A DNA stretch of 64,000 nucleotides from Hansfordia pulvinata (lineage: Eukaryota > Ascomycota > Sordariomycetes > Xylariales). How positions within the stretch are numbered: position 1 is the stretch's first letter; each line of letters opens with the position of its first letter. This document shows, in pieces, positions 21,601 through 34,200 of this stretch. The translations under genes and the position numbers were made by a program. Location: NCBI GenBank assembly GCA_006538405.1, contig BJKQ01000005.1, forward strand, positions 806,001-870,000, given 5' to 3'. The notes beneath the pieces are model-generated. The model made no database searches. It was not told the origin of the DNA and saw only the letters and a program-made list of their open reading frames with translations.

Positions 21601-23849
21601 CTGGCGCCGGTTGCGCTTCAGTCTCTTGTACTTAGTGTTGTAAGGGATTTCGAACTTGGCTGACTTGGCCTGCTCGTCGCGAATGTCGACGATGTGCTCA
21701 TAAGGCGTGCCGTCTGCCTCGTGAATTCTGATCGTCATGGGGCCTGTGAAGGCGTCTTGAAGCTCTCCGGCATAGACAGCATGGTTCTCTTCACGGACGT
21801 CCCTCCAGAAATCGTCCTTTTGCAATGGCCGCGTCTTGGTATTGACCTTGTCTTGGTCTTGGAGGATCGTCATCTCAACACATAGCCTCTTCTTATTGAA
21901 ACGCTGGTACACGTCGAACCTGGGGCAGCCGGATCCGACAACCCATTGGTTCCAAAAGCTGTCCAGCCTGTTGTTCCCGGTCTTCTCGCAGGCTTTGCGG
22001 AACGGATGCGAGCTAAGCACGTCGTCCTGGGGCGATGCCGAGGTGTTGGCCTTGCCCACCATCTTGGAGATAATGCGGCTCAAGCCCGCAGAGCTGGAAG
22101 ATTTGGACAGGCGCCGGTCCAGGATGAAGAGGACCAAGGGAGCTTTGAGGTTCATAAAGTCGACCTCGAAGTCGCCCAGGTAGAGATGCTCTCCAAGGTC
22201 CTGAATCGAGGGGCGTTTGATGTCGATCTCCACCAGACGATCGGCCATGGACTTCATGCTGAATCTGAAATAGTTGTTGCCACACAGCATCTTCATGAAG
22301 TGGTCCGTCATGAACCACGCAATGCCAACCACCAGCCAGATATCGGTCTTCTGGTTCGGGACAATGTTGACGCCGAACCACTGGCACGCGAGAGGGTAAA
22401 CCAGCTTCCGCGTGGTCTCAACCTCGGTGTCCATAATGTCCCGTGGAAACAGGAGGCGACTGCTGCACAGCGAGAAGCCGCAGAGTGGGACCGTCTCGTT
22501 GACCATGTCGTCCACGAAGCACACCTTGTAGCTCTCAAACGGGTAGCGACCGAACTCGAGGACAAAGTAGTCCACGGCAGTGACCAGAGCAGCACAGGCG
22601 TTGCGAACCTCTTCCGCCCGCCCAGGTAAGCAGTAGCCGTGGACCTTGGCAGCGTTGACACCCAATTTGGCATCGTCCTCCTCGCTGCGGAACTCCGACC
22701 ACAGGTCGACGTGTTCAAAGGGGCCAATAGCAAAGCCGACGTGTTTGACAGGTTTGTTCTTATCCATCTCAAAAGTCAACGTCTTCTTGGACTCGTCTTT
22801 AACGGTGACCTCGTTCGTCAAGTTGAACGAGCAAATCACCGCCATTTCCATCAGCTTGTCTTCCTCGGTGAGGTGGATGTTCCGCCGCGCTGGCTCCTCC
22901 TTGGCCTCCTTTCTCCAGTCCGTCTTGCCTGCGGGGCGCCCGTTGGCGGTAAGCTGAGCCGGGGCGGGCGCGGGCTGTCGGAAAGCGTCGCCGAGGGTGC
23001 GAGGGCAGGTGATGGAGATTTTCCACGCGTTCCGGCTTCCAGGGTCATCGATGCAGGGGAACAGAGAGCAGGAGTTTCCGGGCTCGAATGAGTGGCGCGT
23101 GTAGACGTGGGGATAGCGCGAGTCGCCCTCGTCGACACCCGCAAAGTGGAGGCCGTCGACGGTGCTCTTGAGAGAAAATGGGATGCTGATGGTGCACATG
23201 GATATGGCGCCCGATTCGGTCAAGGAGTACTGGTCGCGATCGTTCAGAGGGGCCTTGGAGCCTTTGTGCTGCTGCTCGATCTGGGTGGCTGTGGGCAGCT
23301 TAACGCACAGAGAGCCGTGCAACGGAGTGCAGCATTTGAAGTCCTGGTCGAGGGCGGAGACCTCGGTGCGGCGATGATGCTGCAAGGGCCTCATGCGAGA
23401 CTTGCGAAAGGCCCATTGTGAGGCAGACCACTGGTAGGCGTCGGGGGTCCGGACGCGGTCGCAGGGGTCGTCGTAGGTGGCGTCCACCTTGCAGCCAGAA
23501 ACGGTGATGGCGGCGGTGTCGATGGTGCACTGGCGGGCGTCGATGTAGACTTCGGGGATGTCGTTAGTCAGGGCGATAGTCAGGTTGGAGCGGCCATGCA
23601 GAGCCTTGTTGCGGAAGTCAACCTCGAGCTCCACGGCCTGCTTGAAGACGACGAAGCGGCGTGGGGGCGTGTGGTCTTCGGGCAGCTCTGGGGAGGCGGG
23701 GGCGATTCTGGACGGGCGTCTTGGTCAAGCGTATCGCCGGCCGGTGTAGCTCTGGCCTCGACGGCCGGGGCGGAGGAGGCCAGGGCGGAGGGTGTCGAAG
23801 CCATCGGGGCGGGGGATGACCGCAGGTCGGCGTCGACGGTGCCAGGCAT
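18677..23849 (-). CDS. taf2: TFIID subunit 2 (TAF2), two apparent 1-base frameshifts
   Basis: Scaffold subunit of TFIID that contacts core-promoter DNA in the nucleus. The N-terminal half is M1-aminopeptidase-like (ELEVDFRNKALHGR..., LVYPLACQWFGV, GIAWFMTDHFMKML). The zinc-binding HExxH is replaced by YPLACQW, so it is not a peptidase, as is normal for TAF2. HEAT-like repeats follow and then a ~500-residue basic tail rich in Pro/Ser/Lys with tandem PASASKV and PAPSKP-type repeats. The main frame is open from 23,724 to 18,625. The ATG at 23,849 (MPGTVDADL) is one phase off it and joins if one base is added in the C-runs near 23,663-23,702. At the 3' end, adding one base to the seven-G run 18,791-18,797 yields PKIKLKLGPKQSPP and a stop at 18,677-18,679, a plausible TAF2 ending. 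With both corrections the protein is about 1,724 aa. Confidence 0.93.
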
Positions 23850-26553
23850 GATGGGCGCTGGATCGGCCGAGATGGGGATTATCCAGCGACAATCATCTGA
23901 GACGACGAGAGCGGACGGCGAGAGTAGAGGGGCGGCGGTTGGTCAGAGGGGCGGCGCGCTGGTTGATCGGACGTCGATGCCGCTGGGTTGGAGGTCCGGG
24001 AGGTGAAGGAGAGTGGCAGTGTCGACGGACGCGGGTGACGTCGCGGATGATGGGGATGATTCCGTAGTGGGAGAGGTGGGAGTCGGTTGATATGCGCGAC
24101 CCCAGGGAGAGATGGAAGATGGATGATGGTCGTGGTCGCGGTGACCAGCGAGTGGTTGGCTGGGACGACTTTTCCGGTCGCAGAGGCCCAAGATTAACCG
24201 TAGGCGGATGACGGGCCGGGTCGCGCAAGAGCTGATCAGCACAGCATAGCTAAGCACAGAGCGGTGGCGGCATGCACTATCCGAGCCCAGGAAGCGAGGG
24301 TCAAAGACGACGGGCTGGCGAAGGTTGTCGCTCGCTGTTGGTGGGCGGTGCAAGGTGGAGGTCGACAGCCGATGCAATAATTAATGTGAGCCTGCGCATC
24401 GACACGCGTTGCGATGGCGGCGGCGCAAAGCCTCAGCTGCGGGCCTTGTGTGAGTACTGTGTACGAGTACCGCTGGTAGGTACGTACCGTGTCTCTGCAA
24501 GGCTGCAGCACCCATGCCTCTTCCAGCTCTCCACTTTTCAAATTGAGCTTAGCTCACCTTATTAGGTGATCAATCATCAAGGTGTAGTCGCGGGTAACTC
24601 CAGTCGTACAGTACATATTGATCAATGTGACGTAGCTTCTGATATGCGTTATCGCATTCTATGCACGTAACGAAATTCAGCCCCCCTATTCGAGTCGCCT
24701 CCAATCGCCGCCCTGACAGTCGCCAGTCCCAATGGCTACATGTACATATCATCTCAACCTTGAATTCAGCCTCATCCAGCTCCTTTCCGTCTTGCCGTAT
24801 GCGCAGTTTGTATCTGCTGAAAAGCTGTCCGAGAACTCAAAGGTTGAAAGTCGCCCCATTGCTCGGTCATATCTCGCCTTACGGGATTGACCCGGGCATC
24901 GCGAGTCTTCGCGCCAGTGGTGTCTATCTCGCCGCATATTGAAAGTCTACTCATCTAGATGGTTCAACTCCGTACGCCTACACGCTCGTGTCGGGAATCA
25001 CTTTGTGCGTCTTGCCAATTGAGAGCTTCCTCACGCCAACTCCACAAGGCCGCGCCTCAGTTCCAGCTCCCAGTGTGCTGTATTGACGCCCCAGATCATC
25101 GTCCTGGGCCGGTTTCATGCCCCTTTCCTCGATGTGTAGTGGCTGCTCCACAAGAGTTCCACATGCAGCAAAATGGACTCGGCAGTTCTCGCAGCCAATC
25201 TACTTAGCTATTTCCCCGAGGCGCAGGTTCGAGAGAACTCCCAGATCACGAACGCACCCACACTGCAGTCAGTGTGCTCTTCCTCTCAGAATATGAGTAT
25301 GTCAATAAAGTGCCCTTTGCTATCTCCTCCATGCTACAAGACAACACTGGTCAAAGCCATGTTGTGAGGATCTTGTCTCTCAGTGAAGTTTGTACATATA
25401 AAGAGGTCAGTCACTTGACTCTTTGCCCTACCCCTGAGTCTTGTTCAGTCAACCATGCTAACTTGTTCAGACTGAGCACTTTGGCACAGCTCTCTTCTTT
25501 GTTGCAAGTGAAATGCAAGGCAAGTAGCTGCTCCTGCTCACCTATTGCTGAACAACCCTCCAACGACAGTATTCCTATCTCAGTGAAACGAGGTCATCTG
25601 AACAATCGCTGCCATCCAAGCCTCTCGCTGCCATCCAGGCACTTGTCTGCCATCTGGCCAGCTCACTGTCCATTCATTCAAGGTGAAGAGTTTTCCCAGA
25701 CTGCTTCCATGACCTTCATCCCGAGTCTGTAGATGCCCCCGGCAACCAGGCTTCCACCCAGCCCCTGAGATCCCCACCATCACCTTGACCGAACCCCATA
25801 ACCTCTTGAATCGGCTGCTCCAGATTCGAGGCTTCTACTCTGTTCACGATCTTCGATAAACATACCTTCATACGGGCCAAGATCCGGTACGTCTGCCCCC
25901 TTTGGGAACCGCACAATCTGTTCTGAACTGCTCCATCTTGGGACACGTCCATGACCCACGAGCGTGTTCGCCCATCCCCAGTGACACTCCTCATTTCCGG
26001 TCTATCGTCACCCGTGACGGTGTACATTCCCCCCTGAGGAAGAGCTTGTGATACTTCAAATCTCAGTCATACATACGAGACCTGCTTTCATTCACCTCCA
26101 CGCCTCCATGCCCCCAGTGCTCCACACGACCTCCCCTCGGGTGCTCGTCATAACCCCGCCCCCAATTTGCTCGATCAGCTGTTCTTCTCTTGGCCCCATC
26201 CCTTGGTCCTGCCCCGTCTGAGTTCTCAGAGTCAAGCCATTGAATACCTTCTGCGTCTGCCCGCTTCTGCCTCGTCCGACAGGCCCGGACCTCTGCCCTG
26301 CCTACCCTACTTGCCCCGGCCGAGTTCCAGTGGTTTCTGTTTTCCGTTTGCAAAGCCCCGCTGTCCATCCCGACTTGTCCCACACAGTCTCTGCCTTCCC
26401 CTATCCTATAAATATTTCACCTTTCCCCCCGAACTTCTCTCGGTTCCAACCTCCTCTCTCCACCAACACCTGCCTACTCGACTTTGCACCAACTCGTTCA
26501 CCTACCTCGTTTCCCCTTCTGATTCAGGACGACCTTCTCACCAGGACAACTTG
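23850..26553. other. Divergent intergenic region TAF2 / Myb-like gene
   Basis: About 2.7 kb upstream of both TAF2 (minus) and the Myb-like gene (plus). Open frames such as the ones near 24,661 and 25,274 are short and without recognisable domains. From about 26,160 the plus strand is strongly C/T-rich, consistent with a long pyrimidine-rich leader of the gene starting at 26,891. Confidence 0.6.
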
Positions 26554-26873
26554 GTAAGTAAGCCTGAACACCGGCATGTCATGACATACGCCTGGCATCG
26601 TCTTGATCCCTCTTTCATTCTTCCCGTTGCCCCAGTCCTCCCCGGTCTCCAGACCCCTCGCCCTGGCCTTCGTGCTGAGGTCGTCCCTCTGTCATCATCC
26701 TTACACGATCAGCTTGTTCCTGCAAGACCCCCTCTTCCCATCTCGTTGTCAGAGCCAGCTTGGTCTCTGTGCTTCGCTCTGCTCACCACAGCCCACTCAT
26801 CACCTTGTCCTCCTCCCGTGTCTGCCACCACCTGGTCAAGACGCTCTCAAAGACTGACTCAGGTCCCAGGCAG
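26554..26873 (+). other. Probable 320-nt intron in the 5' leader
   Basis: Strong donor GTAAGTA at 26,554, branch-like GACTGAC near 26,852 and acceptor CCAGGCAG ending at 26,873, 17 nt before the start codon of the Myb-like gene. No long frame crosses it. Confidence 0.55.
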
Positions 26874-26890
26874 ATCCCAACACCGACATC

Positions 26891-27585
26891 ATGCCTCCCA
26901 AGCAAGTCAACATCACCGCTCGTGACATGGAGCTCATGACCATTGCACTCGAGTGTCTGGGCGGCGAAATGGACGTAAGTCTTCCCCCTTTTCTCATCCG
27001 TGCCCCTTCACCACCCCTGCTTCGCCGTCACAGGGACGACGTGACTGACATGAAGCCTCTGAACAGTGGGAGAAGTTCATGCAGAAGGGTGGCTACAAGA
27101 ACAAGAACACGGCCAGAACCATCTGGTCCGAGCTCAAGAAGAAGATTGCCACCAAGAACGCCGAGGAGGCTGCCAATGGCACCACCAACAACGGCGAGAA
27201 CGGCGAGGCCTCCACCTCTGCCGGCGATGGCACCGCCTCCACCACTCCGGCGGCTACCCCGGCCGCTACGCCCAAGAAGACTCCTTCTCGCAAGCGCCAG
27301 CCAAAAGTGAACGAGGACGGCACACCCACCAAGACCCCTCGTGGCCGCAAGCGCAAGACCGAGGAGCCAGCCGCTGCTCCCGAGGGCCAGGGCGAAACCA
27401 AGAAGGCCAAGTCCGAGGTCAAGGCCGAGGACGAGTCCGAGACCAAGCCTGTCGACCTCGGCGACAAGGATGGCAATGGCAACGGCGACGCCACCACTTC
27501 TGCCACTGGCGGCGATGGCGGCGCTGCTAGCGAGGACGCTCCCGCCGGCGAATTCGTCGCCAACATGTTCCCCGACGTGGCCTAA
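26891..27585 (+). CDS. Small basic nuclear protein, Myb-like N-terminus plus AT-hook-like motifs
   Basis: Two exons, 26891-26974 and 27067-27585; intron 26975-27066 has GTAAGT, branch TGACTGAC and acceptor ACAG. About 200 aa. Residues 1-60 (TARDMELMTIALECLGG..., DWEKFMQKGGYKNKNTAR, TIWSELKKKI) resemble the compact helical Myb/SANT-like DNA-binding module found in many small ascomycete proteins. The middle is Thr/Ala-rich with KKTPSRKRQPK and TPRGRKRK, which look like AT-hook or nuclear-localisation sequences. The C-terminus is acidic and Gly/Ala-rich and ends in FVANMFPDVA. Likely a chromatin- or DNA-associated protein; its exact function is unknown. The very long C/T-rich leader and the leader intron suggest strong expression. 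Confidence 0.75.
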
Positions 27586-28692
27586 GTCGACGTGCCTTCG
27601 CACATGGCTCTCACTGTTCGACGTGGAATGAATCTGGGAAGATGGGTCAGCTGGCAATTCGGGTTTGGGAGGTCTACGATTGGAACTAAGTGACGCGGAA
27701 ACGGTTCTCAGGGGGGAGGCAATCTGTTTGTTTGTTTTCTGATGCTCCATTGACGTTCCACGATCGCCGCTTGATTCGCGCCGCCGCTCACCTGGTCACG
27801 CGGGTCGGTTGAGCGAGGAACAGGATTGGTTTATCATATAGTAGTCACGGCATGGGTGGACGGAGAGCGATCTCTGGGCTTGTGGCTGTGACTAGGTTGC
27901 CCCCAATCAAAGCGGACGTCCTGTCCTCATCGTAAACAGTGCGGTAAATGGTTGAGTGACATGTGACCTAGCAGTGACGATAAAGTAGAGGCAGTGCTCG
28001 TGACTTATCTCGACGGGCGAACCACCCCCGGCGCCCAGGCTGGATCTCAGCCGCGTACTCGTCAAACGTGGTCTTGGTCTTGGTGTAATCCAGTCTCCTT
28101 CAATACTCCGGGTCCTCCATAAGCTCGGGGGCTGCCGGATAGCGGCCTGCGACGTTCTACAGAAAAGCAGCCGTCGAGAGAAGCCGTGGACAGTTTGTCA
28201 TTGTTGCAATCAATCTCCTCGACCAACGCTGGTACACCAGGGGGTCTGCAAGACTGCACTTGGACATACGGCGACTACTTGTTGTTGTTCATACCAAGAT
28301 CGGACTTAATGGGTACAGGGGCGATACAGGAGAGACAGGAGACACCGGGAGCAGTATTTGAATGGACTCTGAATCCAAAAGCAGATGCCTGTACTTTTTC
28401 TTCTTCCTCTATATCCCCCCTCGCGGCCACGAACAGCCGTCAAAGCACGTGTCCCACCCACCAAAATAGCCGGCTACGAAAACGCGGGACTCCCAAGTGC
28501 TGACCCAGCGAGAACACCGGGATATACCCCAAACAACCAGAATCGACTGCGCCCCGGCCTGCCCTCTAGTCCGCCTGTGTGGCAGCAGCAGGTATCGCGC
28601 ATCCTTGACTCCAGAGCCCATTGAAACCTCGAAGATGGAGAGAAAACCAACAAAATAAAATACAAAGACAGATACTGCGTAGTCTTCTTCTC
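27586..28692. other. Convergent intergenic region, no gene seen
   Basis: Contains the 3' ends of the Myb-like gene (plus) and RSC4 (minus). Short frames at 28,186-28,624 show no domain. Confidence 0.6.
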
Positions 28693-31268
28693 CTACGAAT
28701 GACGAAGCAGGTTGAAGTGCACCACGTACTTCTCCAGCTCCATGTTCAACCCATGCGCCGCCTTCTGTCCTTTTGGAAGAGCAGCGACCAGTGAAACCTC
28801 GAGGCGGTTCATGCCGAAGCGGAGCTGCGTCTCAAAGATGGGCTCGCCGCGCTTGTCAAAGGGCCCGGTGACTGGGTAGAGACGTGAGGTGTCGTGCTGC
28901 ACGTTGAGTTTCCACTCACGCTGCTGGGCCTCCAGAAACTGAGCAACGAAAGGCCTCAACTGGAGGCGAAAATGACTCGAAGGCACGTTGAAGACAAGCT
29001 CCTGCTGGCTTTCGGTGGGGCTGGCCGGAACAGTGATGCAAAGACGGTTCTCTAGATTCAGCGCGGGGTGTGACGTGATTTGCAGCTTCGGCATCAGGGC
29101 CTCAGATTCCTCTGTGAGGTGTGAGCATGGTCACCAGAAAAGGAGGCGTAGGTGGAGCTTACCAATAGGGCGGGGCCTGTACTTCTGGGCTTCGAGAATC
29201 TCAGCAGGACTTTGCTTTGGGGGAGCAGGCGGCGGGGGTGTGGACGAGGCCGCCGGAGTCGAGACGCCGTTGGTGGGCGGGATGGGGACAGGGGTCTGGC
29301 TGATGGGCGGCGCGAACTGCTGGAAATTTGTCGCTCCATGGGCAAAGCCGGACGAGGGGCGGGTGATCTGTTCGGGCTTCACAGAGCCAGGAGCAGGGCT
29401 CGCAGACGGTACGGATCCAGACTGACTTCGAGTCTTTTCGACATGAAGCGACGCAGCGCCGTGGCCAAAGGGATGCTTCCCCAAGGGTGTACCGGTCCGC
29501 GAAGGTTCACCGTCGCCAGACTGAGCCGTCAGTGGAGCAGGCGAGTTGGCAGCGGAGTTCGCCTTGCCAGCCACGTGAATAAGGATCTTCTTCGGGTTGG
29601 CCGGGGCAGCCTCGCCATTCTGTGGGACCTTGAGTTTGATCTTAGGCTGGGGGGGCTCGGGCACATTTTCGCGGCCCTCCTTCACCAGCTTGGCAAAGAA
29701 TTTCTGTCAACCGTTAGTAGACAGCCAACGACACGTAAGGGCAGACGTATTACGCACCTCTAGTTCCTGGCCCAGGGTGTAGATGTCGCTATTCTCCTCG
29801 TTGTAATGGTATGCATTCTTCCAAAGGAGACTGGCCTGGTCCTCCAGCGCCGTCCACGTCTTGAAGTCGCTGACGTACGTGGCCTCACCACGGCCGTGTT
29901 GGCCGCGAACTTGTTTCTGAAGCGCCTTCAAAGAAAGGGGCTCGGCAATGACCTCGTAATAGTCCTTCAGGCTCCGAGGGGGGAGGTACAGGAAGGCCTC
30001 GTAGTAGTTGAAGTCGCTGAGGAGCGGTCAGCATCACAGCGTAGCGCAGGGGCAAGGCGGGGGATTGTGGTACCTGTCGTCTTTCTTGCGGATCATTTCT
30101 TCAATCACCTTTTCCTGGGCTTGCTGGAAGGAGAGGCCCTTGAAAGGGACATTTTCATAATGGTGGTCTGCCTTTCCGGCAGGGGGGCGAGAAGCCACCT
30201 TCTTCGCATGGGCAATCGGGTTCTTGGGCGGGCGGCCAGGTCCGCGCCTGGCGCGCCTGGCGCTCGAAGGGTCTTCGTCCTCCTGTTCGTCGCCTTCGCC
30301 CTCCTCCTCGTCCTCGTCAGCCTCGCCCTCCGCGTCCTCTTCCGACTCGTCTTCCGGCTCTGGCTGCGGCTCAGACTGCCTGGCGCTGCGGGCAGACCTG
30401 GTAGGCTTGGTGGTCGTGGGTCGTGCGGGGGTCTTGGGCTGCGCAGCGCGAGCTGGACGGACCGACTCGGCCGGTCGCGGAGACTCGACGTCGGCCGTAG
30501 GGTCCGAGGGGAGCGGCGTGGCAGTGGCCTGGTAGTTGCCACTTTTGTAGGCAGGGTTGTACTTGACCATCAGGTTACTGACGGCTTTGCGCACGCGCTC
30601 GGCATCACTGAAGATCTCGGAGGTGCGGATGTTGGTTTCCTTGGCATTGGAGACGAGGCGCTTGAAGTCGCCTTCGAGCGTTGAAAGGTTTGGGTAGAAG
30701 CCGCTCTGCAGTTTGTCCTCGATGAGTTCGAGGCAGAGCGGTAGGCGGACCCTCTTGTAGTACTCGGGGTCATCGGCGCGGGAAGGCAGGGTTTCGAAGT
30801 ACGGGGCCACCGGGCGTCCACTGAGGGAGGGAGGTTAGCTGCGGTGTCGGCCCAGATTGGCGGCTGATGGAGCAGTGCGACTTACCTCTTGTCGGTGGTG
30901 GCTCGGATGGACTCGAGAATGTTCATGCCATAGGCGGTGGTGGAGGCGGCAGACTCGCCGAGAGCAAGGTCGCCGAATTCCTGCGCGGGGAAAAGACGAC
31001 TGTTAGTCGGGTTCGAGGGGCAGCCGGAGGACGTTCAAGATGCACGCGATGGGCTGATGGAGATGGGGATGGGGGTGCGCATGGGGATGGCCGAGTCGAT
31101 GAAAACAGCCTGGGTCGGAGGGAGCTGGGACGGTGCGCAGAGGCCAATGGAGAGGGGCGATGGCCGCGGACTTACATCCTGCAGCTTGCGGCGCTTGGAG
31201 GCGCGATCAGGAGTGTCGGCGGCGGGCTCGACGCCGTTGACGCCGCTGGCCTTCCTCTTGTTGTCCAT
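28693..31268 (-). CDS. rsc4: Double-bromodomain RSC complex subunit RSC4-like
   Basis: Six exons on the minus strand: 31268-31176, 30980-30886, 30820-30074, 30016-29758, 29703-29163 and 29111-28693. All introns have GT..AG ends and branch motifs (CTAAC or CTGAC), and phases join exactly to 717 aa. A short basic head (KRRKLQ) precedes bromodomain 1, roughly residues 40-155 (YFETLPSRADDPEYYKRV, NAKETN). An acidic linker with an AT-hook (RRGPGRPPKNP) leads to bromodomain 2 (FNYYEAFLYLPP, DYYEVIAEPLSL, WKNAYHYNEENSDIY). The C-terminal part after a Pro/Ser-rich stretch is a beta-rich region ending HFNLLRHS, as in fungal Rsc4. Rsc4 binds acetylated histone H3 tails and anchors the RSC remodeller to promoter chromatin. 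Another RSC-type bromodomain subunit is the alternative. Confidence 0.86.
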
Positions 31269-34200
31269 GGCGGGCGGCTCACGGGGGAGGGTTTTCCAGA
31301 GGGCGCTGGGGCTGGGCGGTCGTTGCGGACAGATGGAGGGAAGAGGGCGCGCAGGGTCGGCGTGCAGCAGCGACGCGCAGGCTCGCGCTGCAGGGTCGAC
31401 GAGCAAGGCGGGCGGCGCGGAGGCGTCGAGATGGGAGATGCGGCGGCGAGTCGTCTGCGCCCGGGGCGATGGCGTGGGCGTGGGCGTGGGCGTGTGAGGA
31501 CCAAGTCGCGCTACGGAGCGTGCGAAGCTATGCGATTCGGTGCGTGTGCGGTGCGGTGCGTTGCGTAGGAGCTGGTGGGCACTTGCCGGGCTGGTGCCAT
31601 TTGCTGCTGGCTAGGGGGTACGACTATATACACTGGGCTAGTCGCGGTCGATATCTAGGGTGAGTTAGTGCATGCCTATATGGACTGAGCGGAGTACGAG
31701 TACGAGCACTCACCCGTCGTACAGGTCGGAACCCGGCACCCATGTTTCTTACCTGTAGGTACGGTACCTAAGGTGGTTTGTAGGTGCTCAGAGGTACCTA
31801 GCCAGTCGCGGGCCAACTTTGTATGCGGATGGATGTGAGAGTGCATTTGATCTCGGTGCTGAATAGAGGTGATGATACAGCATTGGCAATAGGCTGCGAG
31901 CCTGTTCAATATCCTAGAACGCGGAAGTCCGAGTCGTTCGAAGTTTCATTTCTCGGTTCTCTACCTTACCTGGTACTTACCTTAGGTATCGCGGGTCGTC
32001 CTCACATTTTGGCCCTTGACTGGCGGCACCCGACAATTGGCAAGACGCGTACGACGTGAGAGTGCCGGAAGTACCCGGTCAAGATATCAGCCATCACTGC
32101 CGTACCTACATGTAACCTTTATGTATATGCTGGGCATACCCAGTTAGGTACTACCTTTTTGACGCCTACAACTGGATATACGGTTGGCATGTCAGTATAT
32201 TCGTCCTTCACCTGGTGCGTTCATCTTTATCTGCTTCGGGGACGTCGTATACACCCGTGAATCGATGCGAGACCTCGATGTTTAAGCGACATGCCGGGAA
32301 TTTTATGACGCCCGGCGGTGGTGATTGGCCAATGGATGCGTTGCAACGCGGTCATCTCGCCGACTAGCCATGAGTAGGTACCTACCTACTCGTGCCTTGT
32401 TACTATCAACCCTCTGGAGCGAGCTTTGCCCCTCGGGTGCCAGGCGCGGGGTTCAACCTCACCTGGAGGATTCCCCTGCTCGTACCTTCAATTCTTGCCC
32501 ATAGCCAGGACGCGTACATCTGTTTCGATGGAACAAAGTCTCATGCTGGTGCCCGCGTCTCGCTCTCGATGGCGAGATACACGTCCACGTTACCTTGGCC
32601 TCAAGTCGACGCAGCCCTGTAGATGCGAAAACCTTGCTCCGAAAACTTCAAGCTCCGCCCCGGATAGATAAAGAGCTTGATCTTGAACAAAGCCTTGTCC
32701 ACACTATCCGTACACAAGGTGCTCGTACATATAGCCCGGTACCTACACGCCGTGCAGAAGGCCCGCCGTAAGTGAAAGTACCTTACCTACAGCTACGGGT
32801 ACCCCTACTTCCAATACTGGACGATAGGTACTCGCAGATCAGCCCGGAGCCGAACGCGGACCGAGCTGCTCCTGAGGCTTCAGAGCAGCGGGGCAGCCGT
32901 GGCACCAAGCAGTCAACGAGCCCATCAACCCCAGCAGCGCCATACTCGTATGCGAGTTGGATCTGCGCAGTCAGGTACCGGTTTCGCATGAGACGGCCGC
33001 GAAGACATGGATGAAAGCTGGTGGAGAGGCTCGGCAACGTTTTCATGACAATCACCAGAATGTCCAGTTTGCAGTTCGCTAAGCGAGATATGTATGCACC
33101 GAGAACGCGGCAAACTGCGCAGTCTACTCGTATGTCCTGACTAGGCGGCTAGCAGCATGGGCTCATCAGGGATCAACAGGAAGAATGGAATGGAAATGTG
33201 ACGTGACGGGCAACGGGCCACGCGGGCCAGCCCTGGGTCGCACCCAGTGGCACTGAAGATAGGCAGACCCCTGGTTTGTCGAAGCTATCCCGGTCGCACA
33301 AACCCTGGCGGCTCTGCATCCTCCAAATTCCACTTAATATGTTTGTGATCTGTGCAAGCCTGGCGGGTGGGCTGCATTGAGCCAGCCGCCCCCCGATGCA
33401 GGCCTGCTCTTCATGATCGCCGTGGCTTGGGCGCGTATCAGCAATGCAGACTGAGACTCGTGTTGATCAGTCTGCTTGTTTGCTCCCGGCCTCGTGAGGA
33501 CAGACCGCGACGGAGGCAGCGTAGACTGCCCTCAATGCTGGCAGCCATCGTCTCTCTTCAACCATCTACCTCATCTTACCTGTGTCGATAGCTCAGGGAG
33601 CCAGAGACGGGGCAGCCCGTTAAAATCCACGACGGGAGGATTCATTACCTTGCTGTTGATTCAATATTATCAGTGTTCCGGGCCACAGCTCGCGGGCCGA
33701 GGCCGTGTGTTCCGTGAAGCGGGCGTGCTTAGCCAGGCTGGCCGACTGATGGACCTGACCTCGCCTCGCCTCGCCTCGACCAGGCATTCCAGCCAAAACC
33801 CCGCCGTCTCCGTAAAGAGCTTGATAAACCTTGCAATGGATCAATGTGATGAGGTGCAACCCGGCCGGGGGTACAGAGCGGTGGTGATTAGCGCCTGCGT
33901 TCGGACCGCCACTATTTACAGGTACATTCAACCACCTGTGCCGGGGAAGCGCGGTGCTGGGCCGGCTTGATCTGCTAAAAGGTCGTCCTCGCCCATCACA
34001 TCCCTCTGCCCGTTCCCCGAATGTTTGTCGACCCGGCACAATTTGTGGAAGCAATCACGCCCGCCTCCTTCATGATCTCTTAAGTACGTACGCGCGCCCC
34101 GAGACCTCACTTGAACCAACATCGCCAATCTGTTGCCCGGCATCTTTGCGAGCAGGTTCACGAGTACCCGATTTCGGTACCTAAAGGTACCCTACTCCCA

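Noticed and set aside
23640..23849. An intron joining the TAF2 start to its body
   Set aside because: No donor with GTRNGT-like consensus exists in the interval, and the phases do not fit the available GT/AG pairs; a missing base explains it better.
33585..33650. TAGCTCAGGGAG segment resembling a tRNA D-arm
   Set aside because: No anticodon stem or T-arm at the right distance.
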